Source: Forficula auricularia
Taxonomy: Eukaryota > Arthropoda > Insecta > Dermaptera > Forficulidae
NCBI GenBank assembly: GCA_024734495.1
Contig: JALMQS010000075.1
Span: 9,409,313-9,473,312 of the forward strand
Reading direction: 5' to 3'
DNA length: 64,000 bases
Shown: positions 22,824-34,384 of the stretch, piece after piece
Position numbering within the stretch: position 1 is the first letter of the stretch
Layout of the letters: every line of letters begins with the position of its first letter
Translations under genes and position numbers: made by a program
Notes under the pieces: model-generated
Database searches by the model: none
What the model was told of the DNA's origin: nothing
Seen by the model: the letters and a program-made list of their open reading frames with translations, nothing else

Positions 22824-22998
22824 TTTTTTGGCTTTTCGGCCCTTGTAGCCATAAGCCAATTTACGATAGTATATATTTTTTAAATTTTGTCTCTACCCCG
22901 GGGGTCAGATTTTAGCCGAATGCCTCGAGTCGGATTCGAACCCGGGTCCACTTGGTTAGCAGGATGATACGCTACCGCCTAGCCTATCTGACCCCCCC
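22824..22998 (-). repeat. Complete tRNA-derived SINE with 15-bp TSD
   Basis: In minus sense: GGGGGTCAGATAGGCTAG head, A-box-like GCGGTAGCGTATC, a perfect B box GGTTCGAATCC, GACTCGAGGC, a tRNA-unrelated body and a short A tail. The flanks AAAGAACTATTTTTT at 22809-22823 and 22999-23013 are the duplicated target. The uninterrupted target is present in Tc1 copy 2 at about 39117-39131, confirming both the insertion and its length (about 175 bp). SINEs are transcribed by RNA polymerase III and mobilised by a LINE; the partner LINE is not identified. Confidence 0.93.
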
Positions 22999-23345
22999 AA
23001 AGAACTATTTTTTATGTAAAAATATGTTTTTAACAATTAAAAAATAATTTTAAGTTAAATGTTACAATAAAATGTTTTAAATTGTTTAAAATGTTGTTCC
23101 AAATAATAATAAAAATAAATATTTAAATTAAATTTACCGTGAATTAGCATAATTTTATTTAAAAAGAAAAAATATTGGTGGGCCAATTGAGATGGGACGG
23201 GGCCCGTTTATAAATTATAAATAATAATGTATTGGAATGCTAATCTGATCATTCACAGTGCTAGCGTCTGTTGAGGTTGTCTAAATACAGGGGTTTCCAT
23301 CAAGTGCTGCCATCTGTTAAACTAAAAGTGGTCAAATTTTGTATA

Positions 23346-23510
23346 CATAATAATCAGTGGGCCGCCGGAGTCTAAAAATTGAAAAACTAACCCCCTCCCC
23401 TACATGATTATAAATAATTTTATTAAATATTAAATTTAAGCGAAGGGCCAGGTTGTATGGTAAAGTCAAGTGGATGGCCACATCTGAACACGTCAGCTTA
23501 TTTCTTTAAT
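23346..23510 (+). mobile_element. Family G, 3' end fragment
   Basis: Contains ATAATCAGTGGGCC, AAAAACTAACCCCC, then the terminal TGTATGGTAAAGTCAAGTGG and ATGGCCACATCTGAACACGT. It matches 52040-52190, 48280-48430 and (reverse) 58440-58510. Confidence 0.75.
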
Positions 23511-23621
23511 TTTTTTCACAACTTCCTACTTTATAATTCTATTCATCCATTTAATCTTTAACATTCTTCTATACCACCAAATTTAAAAGGCTTCGAGCTT
23601 TTCTCTATACCTCTTCATTGG

Positions 23622-25423
23622 CAGGGCCGGGCAAGCCTGGGCCCCTGCACGGGGCGGCAACCTTAGGAGGAGGCAAATGGGCTGTAGTATTAACTAGTTT
23701 ATGAAGAAAATGATTAAATCAAGATTAATTTAAATACTTATGAAAAATTAATAGGTGTAATTTTAATAAAAGTGTTTTTCGAACTTTAAGTAAAGGTACC
23801 CACTCACTTCAAGCATGAGAACGACATAAGAAGATTGAGGTATGTAGTTTTTAAATAAAAACACGATTTGAAAGATGAGTAGAATTTTCGTGTATTAAAG
23901 TCCAAATCCAAAACCGAACCAAAAATACAGAGCAATGTAGATAAAATTGCAAAATATTTCAAGGAAACTGCTCACAAGCATAATAAACTCCCGCTTAAAA
24001 ATGGTTACGCTATAAAAGGAAAAGAGGCAGTTCGATTGTTTTATTTATGCAATAATTGCTTTGCCGGTTGGTTACTAGTGAAGTAGAGTGCGTTACATAC
24101 AATTATTATTTCCTCTCGGTTTTTGAAAAATTGTGTCATAAAATTAGTTGTAAAAGTAAGGTGAGTAGGTAATAATTAAAAAATAGGCAGATTTTCTAAA
24201 CAAATATTTAATATCTTTTATAGGATGTTTTTGTAAAAACGCTCTAATCCGTCAATTTTTTGGTCACTTTGGTGTTTCATGCAGTCTGAGGGATAATTTT
24301 TTACCATTCTTATTTAGATTTAGATTTGTGTCTTTTCTTTTTTTTCTGTCTAACCTTAATAATTAATTAAGGTTATTCCAATTTAGTACCAAAATCATAA
24401 ATAAATAAATTTGTAATTTTGGCAAATCAAAACTTCAACAATTTTAATATCAATTTTTTTACCCACGTTTTATTTTACTACTAAGCGTGGGAAGGGTTTA
24501 GGGGCAATTCTACGGTAACTGTGGCGCCACGATCTGAAGATGGATTCTTATAGTACTCACAAAAATAAGACGAAAATGAAGAATACCATTTTTTGAGATT
24601 TCTCAGTTTTCCAGATGTCGAGTTTAAAAAATACTCTTTTTTTTATTTATTTTTCAATTGTTTTTTATAGAAGCCACTGAAATCGTAGTATCACGGGGGT
24701 TCCGTGTGGCGCTGGTACTGACGACGGAATGAATATTAATTAAAAAATAATTAGTAAATGCCCCAAAAAATTCGAATATGTAAAAGTCATTGCCGGTTAC
24801 AGTTCGGCTCGTATATCTTCATTTCAGGCTAAAGCCAACCTAATCGGTTAAAAACCAGCCCGAAATGAAGATATACGAGTCGAACTGAATATATCTTAAC
24901 CGAACCTTTCAAAGTTTGTTCAGGAACCTATATTTTTATCTAAATAAACCGAGATGATGAATAGAACCGAACCTATGGAAAGTTCTAAAAGTGAAAATTG
25001 CCAACGCCCACTGGCGCTCACTTGAGACAATTTGAGACATCACAGTCCATAAACTCAATTTCAGTTCAAATTTCTAGTTTAAAATTTTATTTTTACTTTC
25101 CGACTTATTTTGTCTAGTTCTAAAAGAATCCATCGTCAGATAGTGCCGCTACACGGAACTCGTGATACTACGGTTTCCATGGCTTCTATAAAAAAACAAT
25201 TGAAAAATAAAAGAAAACAGTATTTTTTAAACCCGATATCTCGAAAACTAAGCGAAATCGCAAAAAATGGTATTTTTCATTTTCGTCTTATTTTGGTGAG
25301 TACTATAAGAATCCATCGTCAGATTGCGGCGCCCGGTTTAGGATATCTCTTTTAATTTTTGTTATAAAAGGACGGCATTTTACCCTTTTGCCCAGGGCGG
25401 TGAAACTGCTAGCGCTGGCCCTG
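23622..25423. mobile_element. hAT-like element carrying foldback F2
   Basis: Ends CAGGGCCGGGC and, reversed, CAGGGCCAGCGC. Flanks TTCATTGG / TCATTGGT share seven bases offset by one, so the duplication is imperfect or one terminal base has slipped. The inside has AT-rich remnants without a transposase motif, plus the later insertion F2. Confidence 0.65.
24503..25334. mobile_element. Foldback element F2, right end trimmed
   Basis: Starts GGCAATTCTACGGTAACTG like F1 and has the same long arms (AAAATAAGACGAAAATGAA, then reversed). Flanks GGTTTAGG at 24495-24502 and 25335-25342 are a perfect 8-bp duplication. The right TIR stops at GCGGCGCC, about 17 bp short of the F1 end. A duplicated flank next to a trimmed end is odd (see findings). 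Confidence 0.78.
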
Positions 25424-26815
25424 TCATTGGTCCCATGATTCATTCATATAAATACATAGCGATTATCCATACATATGCCTTCATGAACATCTTTCTAATT
25501 TCTAAGGAGGAGCATAATAAAAATAATTTTTTTTTTTTTTTTCTTCCATGGCCTCGGTGGATACCATTTGGCCATCATTTGTACTTAATATAGGAGTCAC
25601 TCATAAAATTTATTCATTCCAAATGTTCAATTTATATAAATAATTTAAGTGAAATTATAAATATTAAATAATGAGATATCGTTTTGATGAAAAATGTATT
25701 CTTTTTATATGAATATTTTAAGTGCAATTTTATATAATTTCATTTAAATTGAGTAAACAAAAACAGTCGTCTTGGTTACCAAAAAAAGAAGGATATTTGA
25801 AGGAACTGAAAAGGGGTACCTCAGGGTCATAGCATGTAGTTATATACCCTACCATGCTCTCCTGATTCATAGGAACAGTTTGGTAGAGGCTTCATCAAAG
25901 TCAGCCCGGTAGTTCAGTAGTTATTTGAATAAATATTTCTAGGGGGGACATACAGACAAGCTTGGGGGGACGGGCATAGGTAGTTAAGTATAAATAAACA
26001 GACAGGAACAAATTCCCTTCAGTAGTATGTGATGTGAATGTTCAAAAGTCATTTTATCATCGGGGATGGGTTGGAAAGTCCGTAAATAAATATTTTTTGA
26101 GATTTTAATGTGTTGCTTTTGGAAAAAGCACTAACAAAAACAAGTGTTTCAAAAAGTAAAATTTGAATAGTATTATTATATTTAAATTTATTTCTAGGGA
26201 CTCGGATCTCTAATCGTCCACCCCATCTCAAAATTTCTTAAGAGCGTACCGAGTCTTGGAAATTTTTTTTTTTACTTTCTCGTCCATTTAATTAATTAAT
26301 ATAACCCCTGCTCTTCATGGAGGTAATTATAATTATGACCCTGCTTATATATATTAAGGCCTGCTAGAATAAGCCCGTCCCAGGTGGATATATAAGCCAA
26401 GCTTAGTCAGCTATCAAAGAGAATTCTGAATGTTTACTGCATAATGAAATTTAAGCGATTACCTATCAGGTGTTTCATTATTGGAAAATTATCCAAGTGT
26501 GCGTTAGAAAAACCCATTTATTATGTGAGTATTAAATTACACAGAATATCGAATTATCCAATAATGAAACAATAATTTAAAAGATAAAATTCCGAAATCG
26601 AAACATTGAAATGACTTGGCAATGGAGTTGCTTGCGTTCGCAGCGCTGACTTGCCTTTTATTGGACATCTTCCTTATCCTAAACCCCACTTTCTCATTTC
26701 TATCCTTATTCCATCGGCAGGTCCATCTGTATGAACTAATTATTCTATAGATATTATAATTTTACATTTAATAAAAAGAATTTGTCTTATCACATAAGTG
26801 TAGTTTAATCATAAT
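25424..26815. other. Unassigned AT-rich DNA with a small hairpin
   Basis: No gene. TTTCATTATTGGAAAATTAT (26471-26490) is mirrored near 26553-26572 (ATTATCCAATAATGAAAC), with a loop of about 60 bp. A T run lies at 25530-25542. Confidence 0.4.
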
Positions 26816-26819
26816 TGTA

Positions 26820-27541
26820 CGACGATAGGTCAAAAATTACGTGCATTTTTCCTTCTACAACTTTATTAAACTAAGATAGGAGGCGGCCGCATGCGCATGC
26901 GTTGAGTTGGCGCGTCTGTGGTCACGAGTGCGGAATTTAATCATGATCGCGTCAGTTGTCGTCTAGCTACAACATCATAGGCATGTCAGCTCCGCTATCA
27001 GATTGCACCAAAGAGGAGCAATGAGGAGTGGTCAGATTTTTGTGGACAGAGTGTGTAGAAGTTGCTGAAATTCACCGGAGACTTATGGCACAATACGGGG
27101 AAAGTGCTTTATCTCGTAAAAGCGTTTTTTTATGGATCGAAATGTTTAAAAGTGGTCGTACGAACGTAACACAAAAAGAGGGAGATGGGCGACCGTCAAC
27201 TTCGACCACTGACGACAACATTCAGCAGCTCAAGAGATGATTATAGCAGATGGGCGAGTTACCATAGATAAGGTAGCATCTTCTTTAGAGATTAGTCACG
27301 GCTCTGCCTATCACATTATCCACGTCGAACTCAATGGACGTTCGGGATGCGGTGTAAAAGTGGTTTCATGACCAACCGAAAACCTTCTACCAGGAAGGCA
27401 TCCGGAAGCTTGTGGCTCTCTGGACCGAGAGCATTGCTAAAGATGGGGACTATATCGAAAAATAATGTATTTGTTGTACACTTATCTTGGTTTAATAAAG
27501 TTGTAGAATGAAAAGTGTAAGTAATTTTTGACTTATCCTTG
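26820..27541 (+). mobile_element. Mariner deletion derivative M3
   Basis: TIRs of about 65 bp (GGTCAAAAATTAC, CTACAACTTTATTAAAC inside) are flanked by TA at 26818-26819 and 27542-27543. The 722 bp contain both ends of a transposase gene but not its core. It could be mobilised only by an enzyme supplied elsewhere. Confidence 0.9.
26983..27465 (+). pseudogene. Mariner transposase with catalytic core deleted (M3)
   Basis: Start ATG 26983 (MSAPLSDCTKEEQ), then a nonsense TGA at 27022. Next is the helix-turn-helix region VVRFLWTECVEVAEIHRRL and SRKSVFLWIEMFKSGRTN, with GRPSTSTTDDNIQQ. A one-base shift near 27235 continues as RVTIDKVASSLEISHGSAYH. At about 27320 the reading jumps to the extreme C-terminus: TFYQEGIRKLVALWTESIAK and DGDYIEK, stop 27463-27465. 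All three catalytic acidic residues are missing. Length is about 160 codons against roughly 345 in the family. Confidence 0.9.
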
Positions 27542-27658
27542 TATAATGTGTGTTAAACAAATAAATAAATACATTTACACATTGAAAATAATAAATAGTG
27601 AACAATTATTCATGAAAATACACGAAAGACTTATTGTTTAGAATGATTTCCTCTAAAG

Positions 27659-28540
27659 CAAGGTTGTCTAACCCACTACCCGCGGGTCGCATGCGGCCCA
27701 GCTCTGCAATAAATTCGGCCCAACATAAAATTATAAAACATTGAGATTTATTTGTACTTACTGAAAAATGTATCTGATACAATTTGCCCAGTTATTTTTT
27801 TTTAAATAAGAAATTTAATGATACAAACGAAGAAATGGTTGAAAGAAGAACTTTGTGGAAGAGTCTGAGGAAGAGAAGAGGTCAGGTGGTGGGGGACAGA
27901 CTGAGACACGGGAATTGATTAGGAATATCTTGGAAGGGGAGTGGGGAAAGAAAAGGGGAAGGAAGGCCCAGATTAAAATATTTCGAACAAATAATTATGC
28001 ATATGGGATGCAAGACATTTAGAGAGGTCAAAGAGCTGGCGGGGGACAGAGCCGAGTGGAGACGGGTGGTTACGTCAAATCAGTCTTAGGACTGTGTACT
28101 CAATGATGATAATGAAGAAATCTGAAAATAAAAGGTATAATTTTAAATTTGGAACTAGATTTCAAGATTTCCGGGAAAATATATATCATTTTGGTCTATT
28201 TTCGACTCTATTTTCTTTAGATAGGTATACATTTTTTACCTGCAAATTCTCTGATTGAATGTATAGAACTACAATTAGGTACCGATCTGAAAAAACTTAA
28301 TAATGTCTCTATTAGGAATTTTATAATAATTATCTAGCCTAAAACAAATATTAGTATGTACATGATAATTGTACATGTAATTATGTATGTATAATATTTA
28401 CAAATAGGAGAAGCTATTTTCAGGAATAAAATTAACGAAAAGTAAAAATAGAAGCTCAGTATGAGGTAAAAAAATAATAAAATTCTTATTTTTTAAATAC
28501 CATCTTCCTATTATATTTAAATTTTCTAAAATAGTATATA
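27659..28540. mobile_element. hAT-like fragment (right end lost), related to 32276-33473
   Basis: Left end CAAGGTTGTCTAACCCACTAC with GGGTCGCATGCGGCCCA just inside, a common hAT terminal form. Inner segments (TTCAAGATTTCCGGGAAAAT; ATTTACAAATAGGAGAAGC) match the reverse complement of 32430-32760. No right terminus was found before about 28540. Confidence 0.6.
27815..28114 (+). pseudogene. RTE-like endonuclease/RT C-terminal fragment with TSD
   Basis: Reads TLWKSLRKRRGQVVGDRLR, HGELIRNILEGEWGKKRGR, then after a one-base shift MGCKTFREVKELAGDRAEWR and RVVTSNQS stop. This is the typical C-terminus (ILEG..GKRGRGRPR, G...F..VK.LA.DR..WR..V) of RTE-type elements. It ends in TGATGATAATG, like RTE 3' tails. 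Flanks AAGAAAT at 27808-27814 and 28115-28121 are a 7-bp target duplication. The uninterrupted sequence (AATAAGAAATCTGAAAAT in reverse) exists in the related hAT near 32780. It is a 5'-truncated insertion. Confidence 0.82.
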
Positions 28541-29110
28541 ACATTTCTTGATGTTACATCATTAAGATTCAAAACAAAATTCTGAGCAAACAGATTTTAA
28601 AGATTATTTTACTATCAGTTTTGCATCTTTGTCTTGGTGGATATAATTATAATATCAAAGCGCACAGCGTGCGCAGGCCAAGATTCGAGCATTAGCTTGG
28701 CCGTACACGCTCTACGCTATTTACACGAACCATTTCGAGCCAATTTCGACCCCTCTGCTGCTCGGAATTCAGTTGAGATACAGAGCTGAAATTATACACA
28801 TGTAATTATGTAATCCACCTTGAGGAGAGTACAAAATTTTACTAATATAGCTAAAATAGATTCTGAGATATGGACCTAAGAAAATAGCTAATTTTGGCAC
28901 TCACTTACTGACAGGTCATCAAAACCTCTAGGGTACTTCCAATCATCACCAATGAAATTTCGCCTGCTAGTAGAATTTGGGACACAAAGAAAGGAAAAAT
29001 TCCAAGAATCCAATCTTTCTATCTTTTAACCCCTTCAAAATGAGGGGGGGGAGTCAAAAATGAAAATTCTAACCCTTTGGAACAACGAGCTTCCGCATTG
29101 CTTACAAAAA
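28541..29110. other. Unassigned; GC-richer patch 28660-28760
   Basis: 28660-28760 includes AGCGCACAGCGTGCGCAGG and TTGGCCGTACACGCTCTACG; no ORF or splice structure. 29040-29080 has the short TCAAAAATGAAAATTCTA module shared with families G, Helitron and M4. Confidence 0.35.
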
Positions 29111-29116
29111 CAAAAG

Positions 29117-29235
29117 TAGTGAAATCTAGTGTGTAGCCAAGTTAGATTCGCCAAGAACAATTAAGTTGAAAATAGTAGATCTCTCAACTTAATTATTCTT
29201 GTCGAATTTGACTTGGCTACACACTAGATTTCACT
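29117..29235. repeat. Near-perfect hairpin, 52-bp arms
   Basis: AGTGAAATCTAGTGTGTAGC (29117) is mirrored by GCTACACACTAGATTTCACT (to 29235), with a 15-base spacer at 29169-29183. It may be a stand-alone MITE or the centre of a foldback element. Confidence 0.88.
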
Positions 29236-29380
29236 ATTTTTTCGAACTTGGGTTATTATATTAACTATCTTTTTTAAATAACAACAAATCGATACATGAT
29301 AGATGTTGAACACTCCTGATTTAGAGATTTTTTTTTTATTTTCCTTTTTATTTTCAAAATATCTCACAAACGGCTAAAAC

Positions 29381-29546
29381 CGAGGGGTCAACCGCGATTG
29401 GAATTAGGTGTACACCGTCTTTGGAATTATGTGGAATTATTTTGGAATTCATTGGATAATCTATTGTCATCTATAGTCTTCTACTTGGAAATCAAAGTGG
29501 AAGTGGAAGGAGGTGTATACGATTTTAGGTCGCGGTTCACCCCTCG
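29381..29546. mobile_element. MITE D2
   Basis: TIRs CGAGGGGTCAACCGCGA and inverse CGAGGGGTGAACCGCGA; target duplication GCTAAAAC at 29373-29380 and 29547-29554, perfect. Inside are a few TTTGGAATTAT/GTGGAATTA units, a short form of the minisatellite in D1. Confidence 0.9.
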
Positions 29547-29554
29547 GCTAAAAC

Positions 29555-30048
29555 TATTTACTATTTCAATTACATTACAATTAGATTATTTGTTATTTTA
29601 TTTATTAAACATTTATTTAAAAATTTATTCCTCTAAAATGTACATTTTTAATTGATGAATAAAAGTTAAGTGAAAATCCCTTGACGCACACGCTAGTTTT
29701 AAAGCTTTTATTTAAAAACAATCTCAAATCAATTGGCCATTTATTTCTTGAATACATTTTTATTTTATCTGGAATTATTTTCCTTTCTGATATCTAATCA
29801 AGTAACGAGTTTCTTTTCCCTTTGCTCATTTTTACTTTATTTATTTATATTTTACATTTCATTTCGAGTCGAGCAGCCAGCGGGGCAAGTGAATAAATAG
29901 TTGTCTTTCCACTCTGTCGCGTTTTGTGCATTTTTGTTGACTACTGCATTGTGGCGAATTGTTCAAACTTTCCTGTGCAGAGACAAGGTAAACATTTAAA
30001 TACAATTTTAAAAAATGTTTTCTATAATTTAGTGATTTCAAAAATAAT
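29555..30048. other. Unassigned
   Basis: AT-rich with a mildly GC-richer patch 29865-29990; no recognised feature. Confidence 0.35.
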
Positions 30049-30900
30049 TAAACTGCAACGGATCGTTGCTAAACTTTATCCAAATTCATTTGAAATATTA
30101 ATATCTTTTTCCTTTATTATTAATCAGATATCACTTGCTATTTGTAGGCCATGTTGACTTAAATTCAAAAATAGTGATCGATTCTCATCTGATACTTGAG
30201 GAATAATCATTCTACATTGGATTTTTGACGTTTCGGCTATTATTAGTAACCATTGCTGAAGACATGGAGGAATCGAGTTAAAATCAAAAATAGTGATCGA
30301 TTCTAATCTAGTACTTGAGGAATAATAATTCTACATTGGATTTTTGACGCTTCGATTATTATTAGTAACTATTGCTGAAGACATGGAGGAATCAGCTTAA
30401 AATAAAAAATAACGATCGATTCTTATCTACTACTAGAGGAATAACCTTATTGCGTTCCATTTTTGATGTTTTGACTATTAATGGCAACCTCTACTGAAAA
30501 CGTAGAAGAATCGACTTAATTTTGTTAAAAGAATGGTAGGCTTTCAATTTCATTTCAATCGGTGCAACGGTGTGGAAAAAATTCTGGACGGAAAAAACGA
30601 TAACATCCATCCAGCCTCACGCACTTCCTGAAAAAATCGCACTTTTTGGCCTCTGGACGAGACCCCATGAGATTTTTGGCAAAACCGTCAGTCACGTGCT
30701 AAAATTCAACCTAAATGAATACTACAATTTGTGACCTTAATTGAGTCCATGGGTTCCGTAGTCTTTAACTGAGACTAAATGAATACTACAATTTGTGACC
30801 TTAATTGAGTCCAAGGGTTCCATAGTCTTTAACTGAGAACCCTTTGAAGTCACGTTTGCCGATTAAAATACTTAACCCATGCTTCGCAGGAGAAAATTCT
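30049..30900. mobile_element. Foldback/tandem element family B, copy B2
   Basis: CTGCAACGGATCGTTGC start, three roughly 120-bp units in one orientation only (30170-30520), then directly the tail block (GGTGCAACGGTGTGG, ATGGGTTCCGTAGTCTTTA, the last 65 bp duplicated in tandem at 30715-30830). There is no palindrome in this copy. Confidence 0.78.
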
Positions 30901-31112
30901 TAGAAATACAGATTGTTGATTAATAATTATGAAATATAAGTCCCCTTTTATAAAATGAATTGGAGTAAGAGTGGAAAGGTTTTCGAAGACTCCGTAAATG
31001 CAGCTAGAGCTGTCCTACTAATAATCAATTTAAACAATAATAAATAAAATTTAAATATTAATATATCGTTGCCTTAGAATGTAAACCTGGTAAATAAATT
31101 TCTTATCATATA

Positions 31113-31673
31113 CAGGGTGGAGCATAAAGATCTAACACTTGTTGAAGAGGTATAAAAAATGAAAAAATTTAACTAGAAAAAAACTGAACATATTAAAAAA
31201 AAATGTAATGTGTTTTGAAGATTATCAGACAAATAAAGGGGCGGGGGTCAAAAATGAAAATTCTAGCCTTTTTGACCAAAGTCAACCAAATTTTGTACAG
31301 GCACATATTCTGTAGAACCCCAGAAGGCTATAAATGCAAAAACTAACCAAATTTTGTATACCTAGTTTGGTCAAAAGGTCTAGAATTTTCATTTTTGACC
31401 CTCCTCCCCATTTTGAGTGGTTAGTTTTTGCATTTCTAGCCTTCTGGGGCCCACAGAATATGTATACGAAATTTGGTTGAGTTTAGATCGAAAAGGCTAA
31501 AATTTTCATTTTTGACCTCCCTCACCCTTTTTTTCGTCTGATATAATGTTCAAAACACATTAAAAAAAAATATTTTATGTTCATTTCAAAAATAAATTAA
31601 GTTTTTTTTCTAGTTAAATTTTTTCATTTTTTATTCCTCTTCAAAATGTGGTAGATCTTTATGCCCCATCCTG
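31113..31673. mobile_element. Mariner-type MITE/foldback M4
   Basis: Ends CAGGGTGGAGCATAAAGATC and inverse CAGGATGGGGCATAAAGATC are flanked by TA (31111-31112, 31674-31675). The arms remain mirror images for about 250 bp each, including the module TCAAAAATGAAAATTCTAGC, ACCAAATTTTGTA, CTTCTGGGG, AATGCAAAAACTAACC found in other families. No ORF. Confidence 0.85.
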
Positions 31674-32275
31674 TATTAGGAATATATCCTCCTATAATTT
31701 ATACTATACTCAAGAATTGCATTTATTTATTTCATTTAATTTTACAGACTATAGTTCAAGAATTTTAAAAATAGTTTTCTATTTATTTAGTTTCTATTTT
31801 GATCCCACCAACTTGAAATTGCTGCTACCGCCCTCCTCCTCGGAATACTTGTCGAAAGGTACAAGATCATGAAATGTCGAATTGTCTACCACTGCTATCA
31901 TCGCATGTAATGCAATCGATTAAACACATGTCAAGGTAGTTATACCATGTTTTTTTTGGTCAGATCGCTTTCCTCTAACAGAAGCTTCAACAAATTATTC
32001 TCGACTTCTTTCAAGTGAATTTACGAGTTATTAATCAAAGTTTTTTGAAAATTGAAATCAGTGCTTTCTACGAGTTAATCTTAGATGGTTGATCATTTAA
32101 GTGGTGGTTAGGTTATTTATTAGAACCAATTAGAAATCGAGTTCGCATTTCAATGGAATCGAATGGTGAATATTTAAGTGTGATTTGAATTTGATAAATA
32201 TTAATTTTTATTCAATTTACATAAATTAATGTTGAGAGATTCAAATTTTTGTTTTTATTAACTAATCATTTAAAT

Positions 32276-33473
32276 CAGGGGTGTCCAACCTTTTCGTTTA
32301 CAAGGGCCAGATTTGAAGAAAAAAAATTGTCTCTGGCCGCAGATAAAATATTATAATTCTAACATATTGATATTTGTTATTCAAAAAGGATAGTTAATAA
32401 GATAGAAATAAAAACTTTATTATTTTTTTAGCTCATTGTGAGCTTCTAATTTTACTTTTCGTAAATTGTATACTTAAAAATAGCTTCTCTTATATGTAAT
32501 TACATAGCTACATACTTAGAAAAAGTGATATCATGTATTAGTATTTGTTTATATTTTTTCCTGGCTAGATAATTAATATAAAATTCCAATTAAGTGACAA
32601 TTTTCACATTTTCTTTCAGGAAAGAAAGTTTGCTAGTAGAAAATTTATTTCTAATGAAAATGGAGTCGAAAATAGATCAAAATGATGATTTTTTTCGGAA
32701 ATCTTGAAATCTAGTTCTAGATTCAAAATTTAAAATTCTCACTTTTATTTTTCGAAAACTTTACAGAAGATTTTCAGATTTCTTATTTGAGAGAAAAAAA
32801 AATTATCAGGCCAAATTGTTGAGTGTTTTCCAGTATCTAAATATAAATCTCAACGTTTTAAGGAATTTTATTATGACTTTATATTGGACCATGGGTTGGA
32901 CAGCCCTGGTTTTTTAATCGAATGGGATTAAAGAAAGATATGAGGAATGATAATTTATTTTTTAAAAGGGTCACAGATATAATAATCTCTGACTATCCAT
33001 TCTATTGACATGTAAGAACGTGCAAAGATCCAAAAGACAAGACCTGACAAGTTTTAGGTCAGGAGAGAAATTATCAATTAATTGTGATTGTTCTAGAAAA
33101 CCTCAATTCCGTGTCTCCTCTTGTACTAGAATGATAACTATAGACTTGGTTAGTGTCGTAGTATATAAATTAATGAAATAATAAATCTTTTAGAAAATGA
33201 AAATATGAGAAGAAGAAGAATTTTTAAATATTCGAAGCTTCATTATTTTTTTTATCTTATATAGTTGAGCTTATAATTTTGCTTTTAGTGAATTTTATTC
33301 TTGGAAAAATCTACACGTATTGTACAAATGTACATTCATATTTCGAAAAGGAATAAAGATATCTCTACATTTAAATCTCACTATTTTATCTAAGTTTATG
33401 ATTTTATGTTGGGCCACACTCATTGCAGTGCTTGTCCGCATGGGGCCCGTGGGCCACGGGTTGGACGGCCCTG
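32276..33473. mobile_element. hAT element, perfect 8-bp TSD
   Basis: Ends CAGGGGTGTCCAACC and inverse CAGGGCCGTCCAACCCG, with GGGCCACGGG just inside. Flanks ATTTAAAT at 32268-32275 and 33474-33481. Inside are only AT-rich remnants (32330-33400) without a transposase reading frame. A related, rearranged copy lies at 27659-28540 in the opposite sense. Confidence 0.9.
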
Positions 33474-33527
33474 ATTTAAATGGTTGATCGTTTAAAAATA
33501 TAATATATATTTTAGAGGAGCAGACTT

Positions 33528-33831
33528 AAGACTTCCAAAGAAAATCAGGAAAGATTTTCATCTAGTGAATCTGAATTATGGATGATTTTTATTATATGTA
33601 AAAGGGGACTTATTGTATTGTATTCACCCCTCCGAGAATTGTACCCGTTTTTTAAAAAGCAATCTGGGCAGTCAGATATGGTTCCATCTCTCAAGGCAGC
33701 CTGGATTGATTTTTAGCACTTGGGTTCAATTCTCGAGAAGGTCTATGTAAACCCTCTGAAATATAGATAATAAAAATCATCTATGATTATTCGGATTCCG
33801 AAGATGACAATTTCTGGTGATTTTCTTTAAA
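33528..33831. mobile_element. Inverted-repeat element with a tRNA-like core
   Basis: Arms AAAGAAAATCA...TGGATGATTTTTATTAT (33528-33598) and their inverse (33765-33831) enclose a segment with GGTTCAATTCTCGAG (B-box-like) preceded by GGCAGCCTGG. It may be a SINE captured in a MITE. Boundaries approximate. Confidence 0.5.
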
Positions 33832-33964
33832 AATATTTAATAATAATAACAATAATAAATATTTATTAATAATAATCATTACAATATATAATATGATTTA
33901 TACATATAAACATTTTATAAACATTATACACGTATTTGACATTTTTGTGTAAGTGGACTACAAG

Positions 33965-34345
33965 TCCGTAAAATTATCTAAATAAATAAATAAATAAATT
34001 TTTACTCATGGTTTTATTCGAAGTTGACTTTAACAAAATACAATATAAAACAAAAACAAATTAAACAAAATAAAATTAACAAAAAATAATAAAAACAATT
34101 AAAAAAAATCACAAATTAAATTCCTTTACAAGTTCTTATCGGTATTTCCAGGTCTTTCTACAACAATTAAGCAATTTGTTCCAATCTCTTCCATTGAGAT
34201 ATTCCATGAATTTCGTCCTGTCCAAAATTTTCTTTCTCAAGTTTATCAGTCGAATTTCTATCAGAACAGGGCATTCAGCAATAAAATGAAAGACATCTTC
34301 GTCCCCACCCATAATGCACAACGAACGCATCTTTAATAACTTTTA
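33965..34345 (-). pseudogene. Non-LTR retrotransposon C-terminal fragment with TTTA tail
   Basis: In minus sense CIMGGDEDVFHFIAECPVL is the Cys-Cys-His-Cys knuckle found at the C-terminus of several LINE clades, followed by EYLNGRDWNKLLNCCRKTW and a stop at 34136. The 3' untranslated DNA leads to a TTTA repeat (reverse of 33984-34001). The domain differs from that at 3995-4340, so it is a separate family. Upstream codons are lost within about 30 bp. Confidence 0.65.
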
Positions 34346-34384
34346 AGGAGATAGGTGTTGGTTCTAGATGAAACATTTTTATAT

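Larger units (their letters stand above)
22365..23212 (-). mobile_element. Tc1-like element, copy 1 (3' truncated)
   Basis: The minus-strand element runs from its 5' TIR (right end near 23212: GGCCAATTGAGATGGGACGG) to a break at 22365. Compared with copy 2 it lacks the intron and the whole catalytic exon. It carries a SINE in its 5' region (22824-22998). Confidence 0.88.

Noticed and set aside
22916..22998. Functional tRNA gene
   Set aside because: The A and B boxes are present but the acceptor stem does not pair and the segment is part of a SINE with A tail and target duplication.
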